DNA from: Chitinispirillales bacterium
GTDB lineage: Bacteria; Fibrobacterota; Chitinivibrionia; Chitinivibrionales; Chitinispirillaceae
DNA length: 64,000 nucleotides
NCBI GenBank assembly: GCA_031254105.1
Contig: JAIRVB010000021.1
Coordinates: forward strand, 124,001 to 188,000
Reading direction: 5' to 3'
In this document: positions 34,826 through 43,624 of the stretch, one piece after another
How the letters are laid out: the number at the start of each line of letters is the position of its first letter
How positions within the stretch are numbered: the stretch's first letter is position 1
Made by a program: the position numbers and the translations under genes
The notes under the pieces: model-generated
What the model was told of the DNA's origin: nothing
What the model saw: only the letters and a program-made list of their open reading frames with translations
The model's database searches: none

Positions 34826-37672
34826 TCACTTCCATCCCTGCGGCGTCCGTTGAATTTTAAGAACCTGGAGTGTACGCCATGAATTTTGGGGAAGTTGTCT
34901 CCGCAGACTGCCCAGTGTAATGAGCGCCTGTTCTCTGTTTCCCTGTAAAAGCTGTTTTCGGGCGGTGTAGTACTGGTGCCAGGGGTCAGCGGGGTAAAGA
35001 AAGCTGTAACTCTTCCTGAACGCTTTCTCATCAACCCTGTCTAAATAGTAGTTTGCGATTAATCTTGGAAGAGGAAAAGGGTGATCGCCGTTTACTATTT
35101 CGTGCAAAAGCGGTACTACCGCCGCGGGCGTTTCGTCATTAATATTATACTCGGCGCATTTAAGCGCCGCCATCCAGAAAATTTCGGAAGTTGGCGGACA
35201 CTCTTTCCATATTTTAAGATAGAGTGACAGCGCGTGATTGTAATCAAAATCATACTCATAAATTTGCGCCAGCTTAAACCATGCTTCCCAGATGTTATCC
35301 GATGTATTAAAAGTATGTATACTCTGGTTAAACATCTCTGACGCCTTACTCACCTGTCCCGCGTTAAGATACGCCTTGCCCATAAGCGTTTTGGCCCGTG
35401 CCGGTATCTCGCTGTTTTGGCGGTAAATTGCCGATATTTCATTTGACAGCGTAAGCGCTTGTTCAACATCTCCCTGCTGCGCCAAAATGGCAAGAAGCCG
35501 CAAATGGAGGCTGCCCCACTTGGCGGAAAATTTAGGGTAGAGAGCGGCGTATTTTTTAATATCAGCTTGCGCGCCCCGCAAGTCGCCTGCATCTATTTTC
35601 TGGACGCAATTAATAATTTTGCTTGACATGACATAATAATTAACAGCGGCGGATTCATGGTTCTCAGCCATTAACTTGGAAACACTGTCGGCTTTTTCCG
35701 TGTTACCAGATTTTTGGTATGCCACAATATTAAGAAGCTTTGAGCGCACCCTGAGTTCCCCGCCGCTCTGCAGCCGGCTGCTTTGGGCAAGAGTCGTTAA
35801 CGCCTCATCGTAATGGCCCAACCGTATCTGGCAATCAGCGATTTTGAGATGAAGATCCTTGGCGTAGATTAGAGCTGACCGATCTATCATAAGTCCTTTG
35901 TACTCATTAATCGCCTCTTCAAAGTAGCCCTTCTCCCAAAACCGGTCCGCAATAAGCGTGGGGCTTGGAGTCATGGGAGTCGTGGGACGGTATATCTTCA
36001 GGTTTGAAAAATTCACATTGCTTCCGTTTACAAAGAAACCTATTTTTTCATGATCTTTATCTATTAACGGAAAAAAATCGTAGACTTTCGATATCAAAAC
36101 CCCATTGATGCTGAGGGAGATGGTGTTGCGGGCCCGTTCAATAACAACTCTGTTTTTTGCGCGCCATGGAACTTTGCCGCTCTCAATGTCCTGGAACAAA
36201 AAATCGCTTCCGGGAAACGTTATTCCGCTCTCCCCGCTTCCGCCGCGGTTAATGTGGATGCAGTAAGCGTTTTGGGGGTTGTTGCCAAAAAGAAAAATAC
36301 CGGCGTTGAAAATATCGCGCACTGAACCCTGTATATCAACCTCAATGAGTACATCGCGGTTAAACCTCCACTCAAGTCTCGCATAGGAAAAACCTTCTGA
36401 ATACCCCCAGAGAAACCGGTCTGTTCTTTGCCATCCGCCCTCTTTTTGTTTAGATGGGAGTTGCAGGGATGAAGGTTTTGGAAACGGGATTTGCTGAGAC
36501 AGAACATTCTCTGTGTCTACTTTTCCCGCGTCCGGACCAAATACCCATTCTTCAGGGCTTGCCGGAAATTTCGAATGTACAAGCTGCCAGTGCCAGCTCC
36601 CCTTCTTGCTTTGAATGTAGTGATTTGCGGCAAAAATTCCGCAAATTATCATTATAAGAGCAGATATTGCAATTGTCGCCCATTTTTTACGCATAAAGCG
36701 AGTGGTACGCTTTGAAAACGAAGGAGGCCTCGCTAAAACCGTGTCGCCTTTCTGGTAGCGTCTTATGTCAGCCTGGAACTCCTCCATAGATTGGTAGCGG
36801 GCGGCTGGATCTTTGGCCATCGCTTTAAGCGTTACCGCCTCAATTTCATCAGGCAGCCATGGGATCAGTTTTTTAGGAGGAACCGGATTCGCCTCCATAA
36901 CGTTGAGCGTTGTCTGATGGAGGTTACGTTGATCGAGGTAGGGATTTTTAAAGGTAAGCATCTCATAGAGCATGATCCCGAGTGAGCAGATATCGCTTCT
37001 GTGATCCATGTTTGAGCCTAAAAGTCTCTCCGGAGCCATATAAGCGGGAGAGCCCATAATTTCGCCGGTTCTTGTTATCCCGCCGTCTGCGTCCTCCATC
37101 GCTTTGGCAAGTCCAAAGTCAATAAGCACCGGAAGCAGAGGCTCTTTCATTATCACATTGTTGAGCTTGAGATCTCTGTGGATGATTTTTTGGCTATGAG
37201 CGTAAAAGAGCGCTTCTGCGAGTTTTGACACTATCTCCAACACATCCACAAGTTTTGGTTTATATTCATGGAGGTGATGATAGAGATTTTTACCTTTGAT
37301 CAGCTCCATGGCAAGGTAGTAAGCGCTGTCTTGAGCCGCCACTTCGTAAATGTTTACTATATACGGATGACTAAGCTTTGCCACGGAGTGAGCTTCACTC
37401 AAAAACCGCTCAACAAAACGGTAATTTATGGTAATATTAGCGGGCATCACTTTTAAGGCAACCTCCCGCTCAAGATCCATCTGCAAGGCTTTATATACTA
37501 CAGCCATGCCGCCCCTGTCAATTTCATGTATAATGCGGTATTTACCTACAACCGCACCCGCGTCAAAAAACGTGCGCTTCACGGAGGAGAGCATATTGTG
37601 AATACGAAAACCGCCGGGAGCGTTTCCATTAGGTGAGGAAAGGTTTTTAGGGTCGAAGGGATGGATGTTCAT
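34826..37672 (-). CDS. Eukaryotic-type Ser/Thr protein kinase with C-terminal TPR region
   Basis: A 948-residue membrane kinase. The kinase domain (about 43-305) is complete: G-loop IDRGGMAVVYKA, Lys in EVALKVM, catalytic IIHRDLKLNNVIM, metal-binding IDFGLAKAM and GSPAYMAPERLLG, so it should be active. A transmembrane helix follows at about 333-350 (AISALIMIICGIFAA). The extracytoplasmic part has a concanavalin/LamG-like beta domain (about 365-570) and then TPR-type helices (about 580-900). It presumably senses an envelope signal and phosphorylates cytoplasmic targets; the FHA protein at 5.7-6.5 kb is one candidate reader. Its start codon directly follows a heptamer-repeat tract (TGTAATTTGTATTT) and has no visible ribosome site. 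Confidence 0.93.
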   Translation of the reverse strand: MNIHPFDPKNLSSPNGNAPGGFRIHNMLSSVKRTFFDAGAVVGKYRIIHEIDRGGMAVVYKALQMDLEREVALKVMPANITINYRFVERFLSEAHSVAKLSHPYIVNIYEVAAQDSAYYLAMELIKGKNLYHHLHEYKPKLVDVLEIVSKLAEALFYAHSQKIIHRDLKLNNVIMKEPLLPVLIDFGLAKAMEDADGGITRTGEIMGSPAYMAPERLLGSNMDHRSDICSLGIMLYEMLTFKNPYLDQRNLHQTTLNVMEANPVPPKKLIPWLPDEIEAVTLKAMAKDPAARYQSMEEFQADIRRYQKGDTVLARPPSFSKRTTRFMRKKWATIAISALIMIICGIFAANHYIQSKKGSWHWQLVHSKFPASPEEWVFGPDAGKVDTENVLSQQIPFPKPSSLQLPSKQKEGGWQRTDRFLWGYSEGFSYARLEWRFNRDVLIEVDIQGSVRDIFNAGIFLFGNNPQNAYCIHINRGGSGESGITFPGSDFLFQDIESGKVPWRAKNRVVIERARNTISLSINGVLISKVYDFFPLIDKDHEKIGFFVNGSNVNFSNLKIYRPTTPMTPSPTLIADRFWEKGYFEEAINEYKGLMIDRSALIYAKDLHLKIADCQIRLGHYDEALTTLAQSSRLQSGGELRVRSKLLNIVAYQKSGNTEKADSVSKLMAENHESAAVNYYVMSSKIINCVQKIDAGDLRGAQADIKKYAALYPKFSAKWGSLHLRLLAILAQQGDVEQALTLSNEISAIYRQNSEIPARAKTLMGKAYLNAGQVSKASEMFNQSIHTFNTSDNIWEAWFKLAQIYEYDFDYNHALSLYLKIWKECPPTSEIFWMAALKCAEYNINDETPAAVVPLLHEIVNGDHPFPLPRLIANYYLDRVDEKAFRKSYSFLYPADPWHQYYTARKQLLQGNREQALITLGSLRRQLPQNSWRTLQVLKIQRTPQGWK

Positions 37673-38158
37673 AAATACAAATTACAATGTACAATGTACA
37701 AATTACAAATAAAAGCGGGAAACCGCTGCCTGTTAGAATTAAAAACCATTCCGGAATACGGTCTTGATCTGTAATTTACCTTAAAAAGGTCTCCCATAAA
37801 AAATGAACCGCCCCGAAGCAAGCTTCGAGGTATCTGGTGGATCTGAACCTTTTATAGCGAAGCAAAGCTTCAGGGAATTAGACCCGGTTGAGATTAAAAA
37901 AACGTCATACGGTCTTTATTTTTACATTGTGCATTGTAATTTGCTTTGCTTTAAACTGGTATGTTCTTTGCAAATTATAAACAAAAGCACAAAATAGTGA
38001 GATTTAAGATACACTCCGGAATACGGTCTTTATTTGTAATTTGTACATTGTACATTGTAATTTGCCTTAAAAATGTCTCTATGAAAATTAAAAAAGAAAA
38101 CGTCATACAGTCTTTATTTGTACATTATACATTATACATTGTAATTTGTAATTTGCGC
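37673..38158. repeat. Heptamer-repeat cluster and higher-order repeats between kinase and HAD genes
   Basis: Four tracts of TGTAATT/TGTACAT-type heptamers (about 37673-37714, 37912-37950, 38029-38068, 38112-38158) are interleaved with two longer repeated motifs. TCCGGAATACGGTCTT occurs near 37751 and near 38013, and AACGTCATAC-GTCTTTATTT occurs near 37901 and near 38099. No gene is present. The outer tracts lie flush against the two divergent start codons. Confidence 0.8.
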
Positions 38159-38159
38159 T

Positions 38160-39716
38160 ATGCGTAATCTTGCGAGAATCGGCGCGGTGGTTCTGGACTT
38201 GGATGGAGTGCTTACAAGCACAGCCATACTTCACGCGCGGGCCTGGAAGAGAATGTTCGATGGATTTCTTAAAAATTACTCGGAGCGTACAGGTACGTCT
38301 TTTGTGCCTCTTGATGAAAAGGCTGATTACAGGGAGTTTATTGATGGCCGCCCCCGCAGCGAAGGAGCCTCCGGTTTTCTTCGATCAAGGGGCATAAATT
38401 TGACTTTCGGAGAGGAGAGCGACCCGCCGGATAAAGAAACAGTATGCGGACTGGGTAATCTCAAAGATCATATATTTTTGTCGCTGCTTCGGGAACACAA
38501 GGCAAGCGTTTACGAAGACGCTTTGCGGATGGTACAATTATGGCGTTCCGCAGGTTTGCGCCTTGCGGTTGTAAGCGCGTCAAAGAACGCCCGTGAAGTG
38601 CTCAATAGTTTAGGTATTGAACCTTTTTTTGATGTGATAGTTGATGGTAATGACGCGCTGTTAAATAAGCTCAAGGGGAAACCGGAGCCCGACACATTTC
38701 TTTTTGCGGCAAAGCTTCTTGGGATCACGCCTTCACGCTGCGCCGTTATAGAAGACGCTTTTGCCGGCGTTAAGGCCGGCAGTCTGGGAGGGTTCTCTCT
38801 TGTAACAGGAGTGTCAAGAGACGGCGGCCGAAGCGAACTATTTATCGCGAACGGAGCGAATCTGGTTGTTACATCACTTGACCAAATCCCTCCTTTAGGA
38901 ATATTACTGAAACAATCCGCGGATAAAATTCCCTCAGCTGTCATTTTTTTTAAAAGCCTGTCAAAAAACCTGAGTCCCGAAAATATTTTAGTGTGCCTTG
39001 ACTATGACGGCACTCTAACTCCGATAGTTCAAAGACCGCAGGACGCCCGGCTCTCTTTGCGGATGCGCAACATCATTTCCGTTCTCTCTGAAAGCGCAAA
39101 AGTGGCGGTGATAAGCGGACGGGATATGGAAGATTTACGTCACCTTGTAAACATCGATAACATCTTCTATTCCGGCAGCCATGGTTTTGAGATAGCAGGC
39201 CCCGGAGGGATAAAAATGGAATTTGAAGAAGCTATGGCAAGCAAAAGTTCACTGCGGCGTGCAGGAGAAGACCTTCAAAACCTGCTCTCCGAAATTAATG
39301 GCGTATTTATCGAGCGCAAAAAATTCGGGTTGGCCGTCCATTACCGTCTTGCGGATCAGCAAAATATCAGCAAGATTAAAGATACTGTACAGGACGTAGC
39401 GGCCGCCTATTCCGAATTAAGAATCACTCATGGTAAAATGGTAATTGATCTGCGCCCTGCGCTATCCTGGGATAAAGGTATGGCTGTCCGGTGGATCACA
39501 AAAAAACTGTTTGGCGTCAATCAAAACAAAGCTTATCCTCTGTATATCGGCGATGACATTACCGATGAAGACGCTTTTGGCGAAGTGAAAGATTGGGGTA
39601 CGGGAATTTTAGTTGGTAATCACAACGAGCCCAGCTTTGCCGACTACTCGCTTGAGTCGCCTGATCAGGTACAAATTTTTTTAGAAATGTTGAACGCGGA
39701 ATTAAAAACAAAATAA
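38160..39716 (+). CDS. Fused beta-phosphoglucomutase-type HAD phosphatase / trehalose-6-phosphatase
   Basis: A 518-residue two-domain protein. The first half (about 1-240) is a beta-phosphoglucomutase-like HAD domain: nucleophile motif VVLDLDGVLTST at residue 10, K in KGKPEPDTFLFA (about 180), and acidic motif VIEDAFAGVKAG. This type converts beta-glucose-1-phosphate to glucose-6-phosphate after trehalose or kojibiose phosphorolysis. The second half (about 270-518) is OtsB-type: VCLDYDGTLTPI, AVISGRD, GSHGFE, and the late IGDDITDEDAF. The fusion joins a breakdown step and the last synthesis step of trehalose. Start ATG follows the heptamer repeat TGTAATTTGTAATTTGCGCT and lacks a clear ribosome site. 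Confidence 0.9.
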   Translation: MRNLARIGAVVLDLDGVLTSTAILHARAWKRMFDGFLKNYSERTGTSFVPLDEKADYREFIDGRPRSEGASGFLRSRGINLTFGEESDPPDKETVCGLGNLKDHIFLSLLREHKASVYEDALRMVQLWRSAGLRLAVVSASKNAREVLNSLGIEPFFDVIVDGNDALLNKLKGKPEPDTFLFAAKLLGITPSRCAVIEDAFAGVKAGSLGGFSLVTGVSRDGGRSELFIANGANLVVTSLDQIPPLGILLKQSADKIPSAVIFFKSLSKNLSPENILVCLDYDGTLTPIVQRPQDARLSLRMRNIISVLSESAKVAVISGRDMEDLRHLVNIDNIFYSGSHGFEIAGPGGIKMEFEEAMASKSSLRRAGEDLQNLLSEINGVFIERKKFGLAVHYRLADQQNISKIKDTVQDVAAAYSELRITHGKMVIDLRPALSWDKGMAVRWITKKLFGVNQNKAYPLYIGDDITDEDAFGEVKDWGTGILVGNHNEPSFADYSLESPDQVQIFLEMLNAELKTK

Positions 39717-39848
39717 TTTGAATCTATAAAAACACAATGGAAAAGCGAAAATTTTCCCCTCGCACATACGTTACTCCTTAAAGTTCAACTGTTAGATCCT
39801 TTTCCCTTCGTTTTATTTGTAATCTGTAATTTGTCAAAGGAGTTATTG

Positions 39849-40358
39849 ATGTCAGCTTTCAGAAAAAAAATTCACCTGTCCGCGTTTATTACCGGCGGTC
39901 TAATTGTTTTAATGCTTGTACTTTCCGTAACAGGATCAATCCCAGGCCTTGGGGGCCAATCTGCTGTAAACTTGAGCGATGAGGAGATCGCAAGCTTTGT
40001 TCAGGTTAATCACCGTATGATTAACATACAAAGCGAACTTGAGGAACGGATGATAAAAATAATTGAGGAGCAGGGCCTTACAGTTGACCGGTATGTAGAG
40101 ATATTAATGACCCGGGAAAACCCTGAACTCGCGTCATCGGTCACAGATAAAGAGATGGAGAAAATAAACAAGGCAAACGAAAAAATAGAGGGACTTAACC
40201 AGGAACTCCACGAGAAAAGCCTTGCGGTGATCGCGGAAGAGGGGCTCTCTATTGAACGTTATGAGGAGATCGCCAACGCTATGCAGAACTCAACTTCATC
40301 ACAGAAACGTTACAATGAGATGATGGAAGAGCTTCGCGGCCAGAGCGCTCAGGGCTAG
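39849..40358 (+). CDS. DUF4168 family exported protein
   Basis: About 169 residues from ATG 39849, chosen because AAGGAG lies 8 nt upstream. It has an N-terminal hydrophobic helix (AFITGGLIVLMLVLSVTGSI) followed by the DUF4168 helical domain, in which the motif L-S-D-E-E-I-A-S-F-V-Q-V (about residue 45) and SIERYEEIANAMQNS near the end are characteristic. The fold is a helical hairpin rich in Glu/Lys. Function unknown; members are often periplasmic. A heptamer tract lies just before the ribosome site. Confidence 0.8.
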   Translation: MSAFRKKIHLSAFITGGLIVLMLVLSVTGSIPGLGGQSAVNLSDEEIASFVQVNHRMINIQSELEERMIKIIEEQGLTVDRYVEILMTRENPELASSVTDKEMEKINKANEKIEGLNQELHEKSLAVIAEEGLSIERYEEIANAMQNSTSSQKRYNEMMEELRGQSAQG

Positions 40359-40361
40359 ATC

Positions 40362-40715
40362 CTAACGCGGATTCCACGTTTGCGATGTTCCGAGGATGAT
40401 GGCTACAAACACCATCATTCCTATCGCAAGCTGCGACTGTCTTTTAAAATTGTGCTCACGCCGTACAACCGCGAGTTTGCTATGAGAATGCGTTTCGGCA
40501 ATGTCAAGAGTATCGGCGTGAGTGTGATTTGTTCTTTCCTCAGCTAATTCTCCGCTGATAACAGCGGCGGAATCCTGATTTTGGATTGCCTCCCGTACAA
40601 TACCGGAATGCTGAGAACCGTTCACGGCATCAGTTTCGTCAACATGAGCTTCTTCACCATATATAACCGGTACACAAATTAAAACCATTATGACTGATAA
40701 AAAAATATTTCTCAC
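40362..40715 (-). CDS. Small exported/membrane protein of unknown function
   Basis: A 117-residue protein with a signal peptide (FLSVIMVLICVPVIYGEE), a polar His/Asp-rich middle (NHTHADTLDIAETHSHS, a possible metal-binding stretch), and a C-terminal hydrophobic helix (LAIGMMVFVAIILGTSQTW). The layout, with signal peptide, His-rich loop and anchor, is seen here but I do not recognise the family. It begins 10 bp after the gatB stop on the same strand, so it is probably transcribed with gatB. It converges with the DUF4168 gene with only 3 bp between stops. Confidence 0.6.
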   Translation of the reverse strand: MRNIFLSVIMVLICVPVIYGEEAHVDETDAVNGSQHSGIVREAIQNQDSAAVISGELAEERTNHTHADTLDIAETHSHSKLAVVRREHNFKRQSQLAIGMMVFVAIILGTSQTWNPR

Positions 40716-40725
40716 CTGACTATAC

Positions 40726-42153
40726 TCATCCCAAAAAACGGTTTAAAATGGCGTTGACTTCCTTAGGATTAGCCGTACCCTTCGAAGCTTTCATGATTTG
40801 CCCCATGAAAAATCCGGTGAGTTTTTTATCGCCATCTTTGTAGCGTTGAACTTCGCCCGGATGAGCGCCAACCACCTCTTTGACAATTGTTTCAAGGGCT
40901 CCGCTATCGGATACCTGTTCGAGTCCTTGCTGGCTAACGACAGTTTTAGCGTCTTTATCTTCACTCTCCATTAAATCAAGGACCTTTTTGGCCGCTTTTG
41001 CGGAAACGCCGCCGCCATTTATCAACAGTATAAGCTCCCCCAACTTTTCAGGATTTACTTTCAACTCAAAAGGGCTTTCAAGCTTGCTGTCGTTCATCAT
41101 CCGCATGATGTCGGTCATAATCCAGTTAGAGGCTGATTTTGCATCCTTACAAATTGATACACATTGCTCAAAATAGTCGGCTATACAGCGTGTTGAGGTA
41201 AGAACTTCAACCGCGTTAGACGGTAATCCGTAATCCCTCTCAAAACGGCCGCGGCGCTCCCGCGGCAGCTCAGGCAGCGTACTCCTGACTTTTTCGATAA
41301 ACTCACTCTCAACGACAACGGGCATAAGGTTGGGATCCGGAAAATAACGGTAATCGTCCGCGCTCTCCTTTGTACGCATCGGTATCGAACAGTTTTTGTT
41401 AGGATCCCATAGAAACGTCTGCTGCAAAATTTTTCCGCCGCTGCGTAAAACATCTTCCTGGCGCCTCGCCTCATATTCCAGGGCCTTCTCCAGATGCTTA
41501 AAGCTGTTCATGTTCTTGGTTTCTGTTTTTGTGCCAAGCTTTTGCTCTCCTTTAGGGCGCAGCGAGATGTTGGCGTCACAGCGTAAACTGCCCTCTTCCA
41601 TGTTGCAGTCGCAAACATTAAGATACTCAAGAATTTCTTTAATTCCGGCTAAATAAGCGCGGGCTTCGGCGGGGCTTCGCATATCGGGCTTTGATACAAT
41701 TTCTATAAGCGCGCTTCCGCCGCGGTTTGCGTCAAAAAGAGAGTCCGCGTCCTGATCATGAACGAGTTTGCCCGCGTCCTCTTCTATATGGATATGATTG
41801 ACCCCTATTACCCTTTCTTCGCCATTTACAGTTACAGTAAGTTTGCCATCTTCACAAATCGGCGGATTATGCTGAGATATCTGATATCCCGCAGGTAAAT
41901 CAGGATAAAAATAGTGTTTGCGGTTGAAAATTGACTTATGATTGATACGGCAGCCGATAGCGAGACCCATAGCCACCGCCATCTCTACAGCCGCCCTGTT
42001 AGTCACCGGAAGGGTTCCCGGCATTCCGAGACACCCCGGACAAACATGAGTGTTGGGAGGATCGCCAAAAGGGGTGGTACAACCGCAAAAAAGTTTTGTT
42101 TTGGTAAGCAGCTGCGCATGCACTTCAAGTCCTATTACCATCTCAAATTCCAA
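40726..42153 (-). CDS. gatB: Asp-tRNA(Asn)/Glu-tRNA(Gln) amidotransferase subunit B
   Basis: The tRNA-binding and kinase subunit of GatCAB, which turns Glu-tRNA(Gln) or Asp-tRNA(Asn) into the cognate amide. At 475 residues it is of standard length. The N-terminus has VIGLEVHAQLLTKTKLFC, and the family blocks PDLPAGYQISQ, EDAGKLVHD and SLRCDANISLRP follow. The C-terminal YqeY-type domain (about 330-475) ends in GFFMGQIMKASKGTANPKE. Neither gatA nor gatC is adjacent. The genome presumably relies on indirect amidation for Gln and/or Asn. Confidence 0.97.
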   Translation of the reverse strand: MEFEMVIGLEVHAQLLTKTKLFCGCTTPFGDPPNTHVCPGCLGMPGTLPVTNRAAVEMAVAMGLAIGCRINHKSIFNRKHYFYPDLPAGYQISQHNPPICEDGKLTVTVNGEERVIGVNHIHIEEDAGKLVHDQDADSLFDANRGGSALIEIVSKPDMRSPAEARAYLAGIKEILEYLNVCDCNMEEGSLRCDANISLRPKGEQKLGTKTETKNMNSFKHLEKALEYEARRQEDVLRSGGKILQQTFLWDPNKNCSIPMRTKESADDYRYFPDPNLMPVVVESEFIEKVRSTLPELPRERRGRFERDYGLPSNAVEVLTSTRCIADYFEQCVSICKDAKSASNWIMTDIMRMMNDSKLESPFELKVNPEKLGELILLINGGGVSAKAAKKVLDLMESEDKDAKTVVSQQGLEQVSDSGALETIVKEVVGAHPGEVQRYKDGDKKLTGFFMGQIMKASKGTANPKEVNAILNRFLG

Positions 42154-42163
42154 AGTATCTCTC

Positions 42164-43168
42164 CTACCTTTCCATAACTCTTGGCGACATGCCGGTTTCA
42201 GACAGCTTTTTCGCTACTAACTCCGCCTCTTCCCTGCTCTCAAACGCCCCGACTCTTACCCTGTAAAGCACAGGGCCTCCGATATTAGGGGACATTATTG
42301 TGACATCGCTATAGGACACGGAGAGTTTTTTTACCAGATTCTCGGCGTTTTCTTTTGACCCAAACGCCCCAACCTGTATAGTAAAAATAGTTTTCTGCTT
42401 CTTAGGATCAGAATTTTTTGTGGTTAGGTTGACATCTTTGTCAGAGTTTGCATCTGCAGCAGGCGCTGTATTACTGTTTTTATTTATGACAGGCGTCGGC
42501 GCGGGTGTTTGCTCATTGTTTTTTTGGGAACCGGTAACTGGAGACTGGAAACTCATATCCGCCTTAGGAACATCCTGCCTCTTTACAGTACTTCCGGGAC
42601 TGAAACTATTGCTCCCGCTCTCTTCAAGAATACTTCCTTCAATAACAGAGAGCTGTTTCTCATGAAAAGAAACTCTTTCGCTGCGGCCCAGCTGCCTTGA
42701 GCATTCAAGCATCTCCCAGACAAACGGTACATAGAGCGGTGAAGCGGTATCAGCGGGAGCCGATGCCTGTAAAATAGAGTATGCGGACACCCAGTTTGAC
42801 TTCTGCATCTCAAGATAAGCAAGGTGAAGCGCGGCAGCCGAGCAGAATTCGTCACTGAGGTCTTCCGCAATATCATTCCAGATCTCCATAGCCACACCGG
42901 TTTGACCGTTATGAGCGGCGCTGAGCGCGTGAAGGTGGCGATAGACTGATGATGACCTGTCGAGCCGTGAAGCCTGTTCGTAAAATTCAGCGGCTTTTTT
43001 GTAATCCTCTTTTACAAAAGCGCGATCGCCCGAAAGCCGCAGGCCCCGCGCTTCGGCAGCCGCGGCAATCTCAGGAACCGGTGAAGAAAGAAGTGGAACA
43101 ACACCAAGAAACAGCGCTGTCAAAGCCATAAACAACTTGGACTTAGATCCATGTATAATTATCCGCAA
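42164..43168 (-). CDS. Exported TPR and SPOR-domain protein
   Basis: A 334-residue protein with a signal peptide (LFMALTALFLGVVPLLSSP). Two or three TPR-like helices (FVKEDYKKAAEFYEQASRLD) cover residues about 45-165. A low-complexity linker (about 205-260) follows, then a C-terminal SPOR domain (about 262-334, FTIQVGAFGSKENAENLVKK ... YRVRVGAFESREEAE). SPOR domains bind denuded peptidoglycan, so the protein probably acts at the cell wall. The linker contains codons derived from a 7-bp repeat (42528-42556), a tract otherwise found only between genes. Stop is 10 bp before gatB. Confidence 0.88.
   Translation of the reverse strand: MRIIIHGSKSKLFMALTALFLGVVPLLSSPVPEIAAAAEARGLRLSGDRAFVKEDYKKAAEFYEQASRLDRSSSVYRHLHALSAAHNGQTGVAMEIWNDIAEDLSDEFCSAAALHLAYLEMQKSNWVSAYSILQASAPADTASPLYVPFVWEMLECSRQLGRSERVSFHEKQLSVIEGSILEESGSNSFSPGSTVKRQDVPKADMSFQSPVTGSQKNNEQTPAPTPVINKNSNTAPAADANSDKDVNLTTKNSDPKKQKTIFTIQVGAFGSKENAENLVKKLSVSYSDVTIMSPNIGGPVLYRVRVGAFESREEAELVAKKLSETGMSPRVMER
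42527..42556. repeat. Heptamer repeat inside the SPOR-protein coding region
   Basis: GGTAACT, GGAGACT, GGAAACT run in tandem within the linker-coding part of the gene at 42164-43168, keeping the frame open. Confidence 0.7.
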
Positions 43169-43261
43169 ACCACTTCCCCTTTACTAAAATAGCGGTTAGT
43201 TAAAATTAAAACATTAAGAAACAACTCTAATCCATCTTTTTTAACTAATCACCAACAACTT

Positions 43262-43624
43262 TCATTCAGACCCACTCTTTGGATCTTTACCCCGTTCCCG
43301 TTTTGCGGCGGCGCGGTACTGGTCGCGTTCCGCTTCGATTACTGAGATGGTGTCCGTGAGTTTTTTAATCTCTTTTTTCTTATGCCGTATACCCGCTTGT
43401 CCGGAAAAATAGTAGTATCCGGCGGCGATAAATCCGATAAAAAGTCCTATGCCCAGAGCCGCCGCAATAAAAATATAGATAGGAAATTCCGCGGTCACGT
43501 ATCCAAAAATTCTTATCGGAGCGCTTGCGCTGAACTGCGGCTGAGTAAAAGTAAATATGAAAATCCACGCTACCGCAAAAGCAATCGCAAACACTAAACA
43601 CCATTTGAGTATCCGCATAATCAC
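43262..43624 (-). CDS. Small LapA-type membrane protein
   Basis: A 120-residue protein with two hydrophobic helices (residues 4-30, WCLVFAIAFAVAWIFIFTF; about 50-75, YIFIAAALGIGLFIGFIAAG) and a C-terminal coiled-coil/charged tail (KKKEIKKLTDTISVIEAERD). This matches the lipopolysaccharide assembly protein A (LapA/DUF1049) layout. Its ATG overlaps the miaB stop by 4 bp, so the two are co-translated. Confidence 0.75.
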   Translation of the reverse strand: MIMRILKWCLVFAIAFAVAWIFIFTFTQPQFSASAPIRIFGYVTAEFPIYIFIAAALGIGLFIGFIAAGYYYFSGQAGIRHKKKEIKKLTDTISVIEAERDQYRAAAKRERGKDPKSGSE

